NCBI GenBank assembly: GCA_036392375.1
Contig: DASVYC010000064.1
Coordinates: forward strand, 3,429 to 67,428
From: JAFEBO01 sp036392375
GTDB lineage: Bacteria; Planctomycetota; Phycisphaerae; Phycisphaerales; UBA1924
Direction of reading: 5' to 3'
Length of the DNA stretch: 64,000 bases
The stretch's first letter is position 1; every line of letters begins with the position of its first letter. Under the pieces are notes generated by a model. That model did not search any database. It saw nothing but the letters and a program-made list of their open reading frames with translations, and was not told where the DNA came from. A program made the position numbers and the translations under genes. Shown here piece after piece: positions 7,774 through 22,946 of this stretch.

Positions 7774-8565
7774 ATGTTGCGTTTGGTTGTGTTGTCCGGC
7801 GTCGTCGGTGTTGTTGTGTCGTCCGCGGCGGTCGCGTCGCCGTTTGCCACCTCGTGGTCCAGCTTTGTGCCCGGTGTGGGCGGGAGCGCGACCTACGCGG
7901 ATCCGGCGGCAGCCCTCGGTTCGCCGACACGGTTCACCGGTGTGCAGTTTGGTTTTCCCGGCGCGGTGACGCCCTTCAACCCCCCGTTTGATCCGGGCGA
8001 TTTCGTCAGCATCGGCAAGGGCGGCTCGCTCGTGCTTGGCTTTGACCTCGATGTGCAGAACCGCCCGAGCAATCCGTTCGGCGTGGACTTCATCGTGTTC
8101 GGCAACTGGTTCTACGCCGATGGCGGCGGGTTCGCGAGCAGCAAGTTCGGCAACCGCAACGCCACCATCGAAGTCTCGAAGAACGGCACCGACTGGTTCC
8201 TCGTGCCCGGCGCCAACCCCACCAGCGGCTACGCGACGCTGGGGTACAGCGATCTCCCGTCGCCCTACGAGAGTTCGCCGGGCGCGGTGCCGACGGACTT
8301 CACCAAGGCGGTTGATCCCTCGTTCGATCCGATCGGCAAGACCTACGCCCAGATCGTCGCCGGCTACAACGGCAGCGGCGGCGGGACGGGCGTCGATTTC
8401 TCTGCCACCGGGCTCGACTTCATCCGCTTCGTGCGGCTCACCAACCTGAGCGACAGCCCGGGCTCGCTCAACATCGACGCGATCGCGGCGGTGCCTTCGC
8501 CCGTCACCGCGTCGCTCTTCGTGATCGCGACGCTCATCGCGCCGAGGAGGCGTCGCGGGTGCTGA
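7774..8565 (+). CDS. Secreted surface protein with VPSP/Arg-rich sorting tail, first gene of B12 operon
   Basis: The 263-residue protein starts at ATG 7774, preceded by GGAGAG, and has a signal peptide (MLRLVVLSGVVGVVVSSAAVA). The mature part contains SLVLGFDLDVQN, PFGVDFIVFGNWF and ATIEVSKNGTDWFLVPG, then LDFIRFVRLTNLSDSPGSLNIDAIAAV. This is a discoidin-like beta-sandwich pattern that, as I recall, also occurs in cell-surface proteins of cobalamin loci in Bacteroidetes. The C terminus, VPSPVTASLFVIATLIAPRRRRGC, is a PEP-CTERM-like sorting signal: short motif, hydrophobic helix, Arg cluster. It is therefore likely cell-surface anchored. The cobalamin riboswitch upstream suggests a role in acquiring B12 or related corrinoids. 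Its stop codon overlaps the next gene. Confidence 0.75.
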   Translation: MLRLVVLSGVVGVVVSSAAVASPFATSWSSFVPGVGGSATYADPAAALGSPTRFTGVQFGFPGAVTPFNPPFDPGDFVSIGKGGSLVLGFDLDVQNRPSNPFGVDFIVFGNWFYADGGGFASSKFGNRNATIEVSKNGTDWFLVPGANPTSGYATLGYSDLPSPYESSPGAVPTDFTKAVDPSFDPIGKTYAQIVAGYNGSGGGTGVDFSATGLDFIRFVRLTNLSDSPGSLNIDAIAAVPSPVTASLFVIATLIAPRRRRGC

Positions 8566-10268
8566 ACCCACGCGAGTCATTCCGGTCTCGAACCCTCGCG
8601 TACAGCGAGGATTGGATATCTCGTGCGCCGGGGCGGGGACGCCCCGGCTCGCTTTTGGTGACACGCCGCGCACCGCGCTGGCATGCTCGTCTCGCTGCCT
8701 TGACCAACCCCCTCTCTCTGTGCCTCTGTGCCTCTGTGGTGAGTGCCTTTGCCTTGAGCGCCGCAAGCGCCCAGCAGACTTGGCCCACGCTCGGCGGCAA
8801 CGCCGCGCGGACCTCGGTCACTACGCAGCCGGTGCCCGATCTCACGCAGCAAACTTGGACTTGCTCCCTCGACGAGCAGTCGCGGACGATTACGTTTCAG
8901 GCCAAGGCTGGCGTCGCCGTCTCGCCGACGCACGTGCTGGCGGCGGGGTTCATCAACGACGGCGGCACGACTTGGAAACTCTTCTGGATCAACCGGCGCA
9001 GCGGCGTGGTCGAGCGCTCGGCCGCCATCGACGCGACGGTGCTGGAGAGCCTCACCTCCCCCACCATCGACAGTGCTTCGAACACGGTGCTGGTCGCCAG
9101 CGGCTCGACGCTCGCCGCGTTCGATCTTGCCAGCGGCGCGACGCGTTTTGAGACCTCGTTCATCAACCCGCTGGTGAACGTCTCGCCGCTGGTCGTGCGG
9201 AGCTTCCACGCGCCGGCGCGGGTCTTTGTCACCGATTACGACGGCTTCGGTGACTCGGCCTCGCTGCACTGCATCAATCTCGACGCGTTCTCGACCCGGA
9301 ATCCCTTCACGCTCGGGCAGGTGATCTGGTCGGCGCCGATCGGCGCCTCGTCGGGCAACACCCCGGCGTACGACGCGGCACGCGGGCGGGTGATCGCCGC
9401 AGCGGTCGGGCTGTTTGCGTGCGACCCCGGCGAGGTGCTGGCGTTCCCGGCCCATGCGACCGAGACGCCGACCCCGGCGTGGCGGTTCGTGAATCCGAGC
9501 GGCGCGGGTTTCTTCGGGGGCGTGTCGGTCGACGGCTCGACGGTCCTTGCCGCGTCGTACGCGTTCTTCGGCGGGCTCAGTTCGGGCAATCTCGTTCGCT
9601 TGCGGGCCGACAACGGCGCGCTGCTCAGCAACACCGCCGCCAATCGCACGGCGGCGATCCCGGTCTCGCTCCCGGGCGACACGCTCGGCCGCGTCGTGCT
9701 TTCCACCGGTGTGCAGGGCTTCGGCTCGCTGCCGTCGCTGCAGGTCTTTGGGTTTTCGCCGTCCTTCTCGAACACGTTCAGTTGGTCGACGCACCTCCGC
9801 ACCTGGACCGACAGCAACAACAACGCGATCATCGAGAGCGGCGAGTTCACGCCCATCGGTGGGTGGAACCTGCAGCCGGTCGTCTCAATATCGAGTGGCG
9901 GGACGCGCCTCGTCGTCGGCGGCGGTGACAACGTGCTCCGCGTCTTGAACCTTGGCAACGTGACGGGCTCGACGAGCGCCGTGTCGATAGTGCAAAGTGC
10001 GACTGCGATCACCGGCTCGCCCGCGATCGCGGGGGGCAACCTCTACGCGATCGGCACCACCGGGCTACGCAGCTTCGGACCCGCGCCGCTGCTGCTCGAC
10101 GTGAACCGTGATGGCCGCGTGGATGTCGAGGACATCTACGCGTGGGAGCAGGCCCGCGGGTCACGCGATGTGGATGGGAGCGGCACGGTGAACGCGGCGG
10201 ATCGTGAGCTATTGATCAATGCGATTCGCGCGAACGAGGAAGCCGAGCAGACGGAGGGAAGGCGATGA
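8559..10268 (+). CDS. Secreted beta-propeller protein with C-terminal dockerin
   Basis: The frame encodes up to 569 residues. A GTG at 8559, overlapping the previous stop, has an excellent GAGGAGG ribosome site 8 nt upstream. However, the signal peptide (PLSLCLCASVVSAFALSAASA) lies about 50 residues further in, so a TTG at 8700 or another later start is possible. The body is a PQQ-like beta-propeller: QQTWPTLGGNAARTSV at the mature N terminus, then many blades of the type VLVASGSTLAAFDLASGATRF. The C terminus is a type I dockerin-like pair of calcium loops (DVNRDGRVDVEDIYAWE and DVDGSGTVNAADRELL). A propeller under B12 control recalls BtuG, the Bacteroides surface B12-binding propeller; this parallel is inference. 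The stop overlaps the next start by 4 bp. Confidence 0.8.
   Translation: MLNPRESFRSRTLAYSEDWISRAPGRGRPGSLLVTRRAPRWHARLAALTNPLSLCLCASVVSAFALSAASAQQTWPTLGGNAARTSVTTQPVPDLTQQTWTCSLDEQSRTITFQAKAGVAVSPTHVLAAGFINDGGTTWKLFWINRRSGVVERSAAIDATVLESLTSPTIDSASNTVLVASGSTLAAFDLASGATRFETSFINPLVNVSPLVVRSFHAPARVFVTDYDGFGDSASLHCINLDAFSTRNPFTLGQVIWSAPIGASSGNTPAYDAARGRVIAAAVGLFACDPGEVLAFPAHATETPTPAWRFVNPSGAGFFGGVSVDGSTVLAASYAFFGGLSSGNLVRLRADNGALLSNTAANRTAAIPVSLPGDTLGRVVLSTGVQGFGSLPSLQVFGFSPSFSNTFSWSTHLRTWTDSNNNAIIESGEFTPIGGWNLQPVVSISSGGTRLVVGGGDNVLRVLNLGNVTGSTSAVSIVQSATAITGSPAIAGGNLYAIGTTGLRSFGPAPLLLDVNRDGRVDVEDIYAWEQARGSRDVDGSGTVNAADRELLINAIRANEEAEQTEGRR
8627..8656 (+). terminator. Terminator-like hairpin near the start of the propeller gene
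   Basis: A perfect 9-bp stem, GCCGGGGCG / CGCCCCGGC with a GGGA loop (8627-8648), is followed by TCGCTTTT. It lies about 70 nt inside the longest reading frame of the propeller gene and upstream of its signal peptide. It could attenuate read-through from the first gene, or be a REP-type palindrome. Confidence 0.45.
8709..8742 (+). repeat. CTCTGTGC tandem repeat encoding a signal peptide
   Basis: Period-8 units (CTCTGTGC three times, ending CTCTGTGG) are read in frame as PLSLCLCASVV, the hydrophobic core of the propeller protein's signal peptide. Related degenerate arrays occur at 38961-38995 and 40759-40806. Confidence 0.7.
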
Positions 10269-11329
10269 ACTTCCTCCGTACGGCAATCGCGGCCTCGCGC
10301 CTCCTCTCCCCGCGCCGGCGGGGAGAGGACGACTTGAGGCAGAGCCTCAAGTCAGGTGAGGGGACTGCGCGCGCCAACCCGCCGCACACACTCGGACACC
10401 CAACGCCCCTCCCCGGCCTCGCCCTCTCGGGGCTCGGCCACCCCTCCCCGCTGCGCGGGGCGGGGAGGCGCGATCGCGGCGTCTCCGCTTTCACGCTCAT
10501 CGAGCTGCTCATTGTCATCGCCATCGTCGCGCTCCTGATCGCGCTGGCTTTGCCGTCGCTCCGCGGCGCGATCGCGGCGTCGCGGACCACCAAGTGCCTG
10601 TCGAATCAGCGTCAACTCGGCGTCGCCTGGACGATGTACGCGAACACCTATCGCGATCTCGCGACACCGGCCGCGTACTGGCGGCAGGAGCAGATCGGGT
10701 CTGGCCCGGTCGTGTACTGGTTCGGAGCGGATGCGCCGGAGAGCACGCCGGAGGGGGCCCCGACCAGCGGGCTGCTGACGCCGTTCTTCTCGGCGGCGCG
10801 TTCCGAGCGGGGGGCGCTGGAATGTCCGGAACAGCCCTCAGGCACGTACACACCCCAGACCAAGCACCTCAAGTTCTCAACGACCTACGGCTACAACGGC
10901 TATTACCTCACGCCATTGATGACCCCGGGATGGGGAGATCAGATCGGTTCCCGCCCGTGGCGGCGGACCTCCGACATCGTGCAACCCTCGTCTCTGATGG
11001 TCTTCGCGGACACGATTCTCGCGGGAACATCGGCGACTTCAATGCCGCGATCGAGCGCGCTGCTCGATCCGCCGCTGCTCTTCTCGCCATCATCGGGATG
11101 GGCCAACAACCTGAGCCCGACGACGGCTTTCCGACACGCGGGTCGTCAACGCACCGGTGCGCTCGCGGCGGGCGTACGCGCCGACGGCAGCGCAAGCGCA
11201 TCAACAACCAGCGCCGAGCTGCTCCGCCGTGATGCACGCGGGCGGGTTCTTGGTGTTGGCAGTTTCTCCAAAACACCGGATCCCTGGTACGTGCCTGATT
11301 GGCAAGCGTGGCGCTCGACGATAAACTGA
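10265..11329 (+). CDS. Prepilin-leader protein (DUF1559-like), third gene of B12 operon
   Basis: The 354-residue frame starts by ATGA overlap with the propeller gene. Its class III leader motif, SAFTLIELLIVIAIVALLIALALPSL, lies at about residues 74-99. This would give a leader of about 74 residues, far longer than usual, because palindromic repeat DNA fills about 10296-10470. The start may therefore be further downstream. The mature part resembles planctomycetal pilin-like proteins: TKCLSNQRQLGVAWTMYAN after the helix, an ECPEQPS Cys segment, and a C-terminal FRHAGRQRTGALAAGVRADGS that matches the H-x(n)-DG pattern. These are probably exported and assembled or anchored by a type II/IV-like system. 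Its co-transcription with two surface proteins suggests a surface partner. Confidence 0.8.
   Translation: MNFLRTAIAASRLLSPRRRGEDDLRQSLKSGEGTARANPPHTLGHPTPLPGLALSGLGHPSPLRGAGRRDRGVSAFTLIELLIVIAIVALLIALALPSLRGAIAASRTTKCLSNQRQLGVAWTMYANTYRDLATPAAYWRQEQIGSGPVVYWFGADAPESTPEGAPTSGLLTPFFSAARSERGALECPEQPSGTYTPQTKHLKFSTTYGYNGYYLTPLMTPGWGDQIGSRPWRRTSDIVQPSSLMVFADTILAGTSATSMPRSSALLDPPLLFSPSSGWANNLSPTTAFRHAGRQRTGALAAGVRADGSASASTTSAELLRRDARGRVLGVGSFSKTPDPWYVPDWQAWRSTIN
10296..10470 (+). repeat. Cluster of three REP-like palindromes inside a gene
   Basis: Hairpin 1 (about 10298-10323) pairs CCTCTCCCCGC with GCGGGGAGAGG. Hairpin 2 (about 10331-10353) pairs GACTTGAGGC with GCCTCAAGTC. Hairpin 3 (about 10442-10468) pairs CCTCCCCGC with GCGGGGCGGGGAGG. 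They are read through in frame at the 5' end of the prepilin-like gene, giving a Pro/Arg/Gly-rich stretch with no family resemblance. Confidence 0.7.
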
Positions 11330-11350
11330 GGTCTTCCGGGGAGCACACGA

Positions 11351-11569
11351 GTGGTCGATCGCTGCGTCTGCAAGAGTGTTTCGTTCGCGCGACTGAAGGA
11401 GCTGGCCGCTCAGGGCCTCGCCGATCTCGATGCGCTCTCAAAGAAAACCGGCTGCGGCACGGGCTGCGGCTTGTGCGTGCCTTACATCCGCGTCGTGCTC
11501 GCGACCGGACGCACAAACCTGCCGATCATGACCAGCCATCAGATCGAGAAGTTCCTGGCGACCGCCTGA
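11351..11569 (+). CDS. BFD-like [2Fe-2S] protein
   Basis: The 72-residue protein starts at GTG 11351, 21 bp after the prepilin-like gene. It has the Cys pattern of bacterioferritin-associated-ferredoxin-like domains: CVC near the N terminus (residues 5 and 7) and CGTGCGLC at about residues 35-42, with a conserved LDALSKKTGCG between. It should bind one [2Fe-2S] cluster and serve as a small electron carrier or iron sensor in the cytoplasm. The C-terminal half (VPYIRVVLATGRTNLP) is shared with the next gene. Close spacing suggests it belongs to the riboswitch operon. Confidence 0.78.
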   Translation: MVDRCVCKSVSFARLKELAAQGLADLDALSKKTGCGTGCGLCVPYIRVVLATGRTNLPIMTSHQIEKFLATA

Positions 11570-11785
11570 ACTCCCCATCCTCACAATCCGTATGCGCATG
11601 TCCGTTACGCGTGGTGCTTTTGGGGGCAAACGCATCCATAAAGCCGCCACTTTTTCGAGGCCGTCCACGCTATCGCACGTCCGTGGATGAACAAAAGGTC
11701 GATGAAGTGTTCGAGTTCAATGACGAGGGCATTGACAAAGCCCACCCTCATCGTGCATGCTTGTAGAGATCGGGGATATTCCGGC
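11570..11785. other. Spacer between the two BFD-like genes
   Basis: No gene is supported in this 216-bp stretch. It is less GC-rich around 11690-11770 and may hold the promoter of the second BFD-like gene; no clear boxes were assigned. Confidence 0.3.
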
Positions 11786-12124
11786 ATGTCTGTTTCGAGC
11801 TGCATCTGCTACCGCACCGACTTCGCCGCTCTCAAGGCGATCGCTGTCGCATCCGGCGGCGGGCTGCAGGAGCTCCACGCCGCCACCGGTTGCGGCTCGC
11901 GCTGCGGGCTGTGCATCCCGTACATCCGGCTGATGCTGATGACCGGGATGACCGAGCTGCCGCCCATGATGCCCGACGACTTCAAGCGCTTCGGCGTCCG
12001 CTGCAGCACGCTGGAGCGGCTCGTGAAGCAGCTCGGCGATCGCGGTGAACCGGTGACCTGCGACCCCGACGCCGCGAGCAAGATCGCCGCCGCATGCCCT
12101 CAGGCCGACCGCGGTTCCGAGTGA
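11786..12124 (+). CDS. Second BFD-like [2Fe-2S] protein with C-terminal extension
   Basis: The 112-residue protein starts at ATG 11786. It carries CIC at residues 6-8 and CGSRCGLC further on, followed by IPYIRLMLMTGMTELP, clearly paralogous to the protein encoded at 11351-11569. It has an extra 40 residues, including two more Cys (VRCSTLE and VTCDPD) that might add a metal site. A gap of 216 bp separates the two genes, so it may have its own promoter. I see no specific partner; the B12 operon upstream is the only context clue. Confidence 0.75.
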   Translation: MSVSSCICYRTDFAALKAIAVASGGGLQELHAATGCGSRCGLCIPYIRLMLMTGMTELPPMMPDDFKRFGVRCSTLERLVKQLGDRGEPVTCDPDAASKIAAACPQADRGSE

Positions 12125-12146
12125 GGCGTCCCGTCGCGACTCCCGC

Positions 12147-13238
12147 TCACGGGCAAGGCACGTTGGGCACGTTCTCCCACTCGCCCCATATCGAGGCGTA
12201 CTCGGCGCGGCACGCCGGCTCGTACTGCAGCTCGGGCTGCGGGCAGTTGGGGGTCGCCGGGCAGGTCGGCGGCGGGGTGGACTCGGGCTTCGCGACCTTG
12301 CAGTAGATCGTCGGCCCCGGGGTGTGCCCGCGACGCTTCTGTGTGCAGGTGACCTCGGTGCAATCGGCCTTGCGGAACTTCGCAGAGCGGAACTCGGTGA
12401 AGTACTTGCGGAGCTCGAACATGCACGACCAGCGGTAGTTCTCGTCGATCCGCGGCTCGGAGCGGATCCCGATGTAGTACCAGCGGCAGACCTCCGACGA
12501 CAGCGTCGTCGCCCAGGGCGTGATCTTCTCTTCCGTGCAATTCTCCGGCTCCGGCCCCACGCACGCCTGCAGATTCAACGCCATCCCGGTCACCAACTCA
12601 TCGGCCTGCTCCTCGGTGGCGTAGATGCCCGGACCTGCCCAGTTCACAGTGTCCGCCATGGAATTGAGCATCATCCGCTCGGCGGGACAACTCCCGATCT
12701 CGCCGCCGCCCTCCACCGGTCGCAGCGCTGCCGCCGGGTAGCCCACGCTCACGAGCATGTCGATCAAGGCCGTGGGCGTGGTGCTGTTCTGCACCACCGC
12801 GAACAACGGGTCGTCGGTGAGCATGCCCGCGAGGTACGGCAGGGGTGGCCGGGCACCCAGCGGATCGAACTGCGAAACCAAGTCGGGACGGCCGAAGAGA
12901 TCGTCATCCGAGTCCGGGATGTTCAGCGCCATCTTGCAGGTGTACAGCGCGTCCGCCGGCGAGGCGAGAAGCCACGAGTACGCGTCCCATCCGTCGGTTG
13001 TCCGCAGGAACAGCACCGTGTGCAGGTTGTCGCCGATCGTCGTGCCGGGCTTGGCGATCGCCACCATCGCGCTGACGAGATTGGTCGCTTCGGAGTACGC
13101 GGGAACAAACAGCCAGCTCTCGGTCTCAAAACGGTGCGGGCTGAGCCGTCGGGCGATGGCGTCGGCGTGAGCGGACGAGGCGATCGCGCAGCAGACCGCC
13201 GCGGCCGCCGCCACCAGTGCACGAATCGAGCGTGTCAT
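12147..13238 (-). CDS. Secreted Cys-rich protein of unknown function
   Basis: I do not recognise this family. The 363-residue protein starts at 13238, where GGAGG lies about 5 nt upstream and a signal peptide follows (MTRSIRALVAAAAAVCCAIASSAHA). The mature part has aromatic-rich segments (SWLFVPAYSEATNLVSAMVAIA, DGWDAYSWLL) and more than ten Cys, mostly in the last 120 residues (CRWYYIG, CTEVTCTQKRR, PTCPATPNCPQPELQYEPAC). Disulfides and an extracytoplasmic location are likely. The gene is convergent with the B12-operon end (22 bp apart) and lies downstream of rpoC on the same strand, separated from it by a strong terminator. Confidence 0.75.
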   Translation of the reverse strand: MTRSIRALVAAAAAVCCAIASSAHADAIARRLSPHRFETESWLFVPAYSEATNLVSAMVAIAKPGTTIGDNLHTVLFLRTTDGWDAYSWLLASPADALYTCKMALNIPDSDDDLFGRPDLVSQFDPLGARPPLPYLAGMLTDDPLFAVVQNSTTPTALIDMLVSVGYPAAALRPVEGGGEIGSCPAERMMLNSMADTVNWAGPGIYATEEQADELVTGMALNLQACVGPEPENCTEEKITPWATTLSSEVCRWYYIGIRSEPRIDENYRWSCMFELRKYFTEFRSAKFRKADCTEVTCTQKRRGHTPGPTIYCKVAKPESTPPPTCPATPNCPQPELQYEPACRAEYASIWGEWENVPNVPCP

Positions 13239-13458
13239 AAGGCCTCCGTGATCGCGTCCCCCGCAAGCCGCGGAGCAAAACGTACCGCGCACTGCCACGC
13301 CGCGCTCCACAATCTGCTTGCCGCCCCGCAAGATTCGGCACAAAGCGTCTCGCGCGCCGCGTTCGCTATGAGCGATAACCACAATCCGCGACCATCGCGT
13401 CCGGCGTTCTGGAGCGGACACCTCATGCGATGCAAACGCTTACGCACGCGAAGTCCAT

Positions 13459-13485
13459 AAAAAACCCGGGCAAGGGCCCGGGTTT
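13459..13485 (-). terminator. Terminator of rpoBC
   Basis: AAACCCGGGC pairs with GCCCGGGTTT around a short loop, and on the minus strand the stem is followed by a T-rich run. It lies about 30 bp beyond the rpoC stop codon. Confidence 0.85.
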
Positions 13486-13511
13486 GTGGGTCGCTGAGAT
13501 GGCCCCCCCGA

Positions 13512-17840
<4,329 letters not shown>

Positions 17841-17897
17841 GAGTCTTCTCGCCTTTCGCGGCGTTGTGGTGCCGCGGACCGTTTCGAACTGGATCGA

Positions 17898-17953
17898 CTG
17901 TCTTTACCTAGTGCCTAGTGCTTAGTGCCAAGTGCCCAATGCCTTGCCTGTCT

Positions 17954-17956
<3 letters not shown>
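17898..17956 (-). repeat. Heptad repeat flanked by 9-bp direct repeats between rpoB and rpoC
   Basis: Units of the type TAGTGCC/TAGTGCT/AAGTGCC (period 7) fill 17907-17943. Identical CTGTCTTTA sequences flank them at 17898-17906 and 17948-17956; on the minus strand this reads TAAAGACAG. The second copy overlaps the rpoB stop codon. The same unit type followed by TCAAGACAG occurs just after rplJ (62001-62039). Confidence 0.75.
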
Positions 17957-21823
<3,867 letters not shown>

Positions 21824-22119
21824 CGAAGTCCTTTCGAGCGATTGATAACCGACCGCGGCGACGAAATCGCCACAGGGAGTCATACCCCGACCTGTTTTAC
21901 AAGCCTCGAGTGATCACGCCGTTGTATGAGGAGCCAGTAAGGGAGCCAAAGTTCGCCGCGAGTGTGCCCGTTGACCGCTATGTCCGGCGGGTGCCGAACC
22001 TTTCAGTATAGTCCCACCCGAGATCAACCGTCCCGGACTCCGCAAGCCCCGCTTGAGTTTTTTGTCCAACTTTCAAATGGAATGAAGCTCGGGCCCTATC
22101 CATTCAAAAACCGAATACG
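21824..22119 (-). promoter_or_regulatory. Promoter/leader region of rpoBC
   Basis: This 296-bp region without a gene should carry the rpoBC promoter, since the ribosomal protein genes are absent. A minus-strand -10-like hexamer TATACT lies at 22005-22010, giving a leader of about 180 nt. A convincing -35 was not found. AT-rich DNA occupies about 22050-22145. Confidence 0.45.
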
Positions 22120-22710
22120 TTATGTTTGTGTTATATTTGGTATCCGCGCCCATCCATATGCGACCTGCCGATACCCTCGCCCCGCCAGCGTGAGCACCGA
22201 CTCCGACACCACAACTCCGCCTAGGCGCTCGTAGAACCCCCGGGCGTTGGTGTTGTCGCGGAGCACCCACAGAACCATCCCGCCCGCGGCTCCCGCCTGC
22301 ACCATCGCGCCCGCAAACGCCCCCACCAAGGCCCGCCCCGCTCCTTTCTGCTGCGTGCCCGGCGCGACATGGATGGCGAAGAGCTCGGTCGCGAACCGCC
22401 GCGGCACGTCGGGCGGGCACGGATCGCCCGCCGCCGACGATTCCCGCGTCGGCCCGCCCCGCACCATGCCCACGATCGCGCCGGTTGCGGGGTCCTCAGC
22501 CACCAGGAACGCCGAGCGCGCCAGATTCGGATTCGCCTGCGGATCAAAGTGCCTGGCGTGATACCCGGCGATGCCCTCGACGGTCAGCGCGTCAAGAAAA
22601 TCATCGTCGAGCATCCCGCGGTACGCCGTGTGCCACGCCGCAAGCTGCATCGCCGCGACAGCGTGCATGTCGGAGATGCAAGCGGGACGGATCGAGAACG
22701 CTGCGCACAT
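22120..22710 (-). CDS. GNAT family N-acetyltransferase
   Basis: The 196-residue protein has the GNAT fold: an N-terminal MQLAAWHTAYRGML segment common in this family, the beta4 strand ATELFAIHVAP, and the acetyl-CoA pyrophosphate loop QQKGAGRALVGAF. It ends with the FYERLGGVV motif typical of small-molecule or ribosomal-protein acetyltransferases. The substrate cannot be inferred. It precedes the rpoB promoter region on the same strand and overlaps the divergent small gene at 22709 by 2 bp. Confidence 0.88.
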   Translation of the reverse strand: MCAAFSIRPACISDMHAVAAMQLAAWHTAYRGMLDDDFLDALTVEGIAGYHARHFDPQANPNLARSAFLVAEDPATGAIVGMVRGGPTRESSAAGDPCPPDVPRRFATELFAIHVAPGTQQKGAGRALVGAFAGAMVQAGAAGGMVLWVLRDNTNARGFYERLGGVVVSESVLTLAGRGYRQVAYGWARIPNITQT

Positions 22711-22939
22711 GATCTCATGCTACGGGTCGCCGACCCGGCAAGCCCTCCGCCGCACGAACCGATCCCGCGGCCGCGTGCTCCGGGCCATCGAGAACCTCGG
22801 ATCGCTCACGTCCGCGCAAGGGCGTCGGCTCTCCGACAACTACCGCGCGTGGAACAGCGATGCACCGCCGCCGCGGTACACCGCGTCAGTTGTGGAAGCG
22901 ACGCACCGGCGGCTCAAAGACAAGTTCAGCCTGTGGTGA
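22709..22939 (+). CDS. Small hypothetical protein
   Basis: A 76-residue reading frame lies between GNAT and rsmD on the opposite strand. Its sequence (RVLRAIENLGSLTSAQGRRLSDNYRAWN, then ATHRRLKDKF) is basic, and looks like a folded helical protein rather than random translation. I recognise no family. No strong ribosome site is visible, and the start overlaps the GNAT start codon on the other strand. Confidence 0.4.
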   Translation: MISCYGSPTRQALRRTNRSRGRVLRAIENLGSLTSAQGRRLSDNYRAWNSDAPPPRYTASVVEATHRRLKDKFSLW

Positions 22940-22946
22940 GATTCGC

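Noticed and set aside
8559..10268. PQQ-dependent alcohol dehydrogenase
   Set aside because: The propeller lacks recognisable PQQ-binding catalytic residues, ends in a dockerin and is too short for the enzyme.
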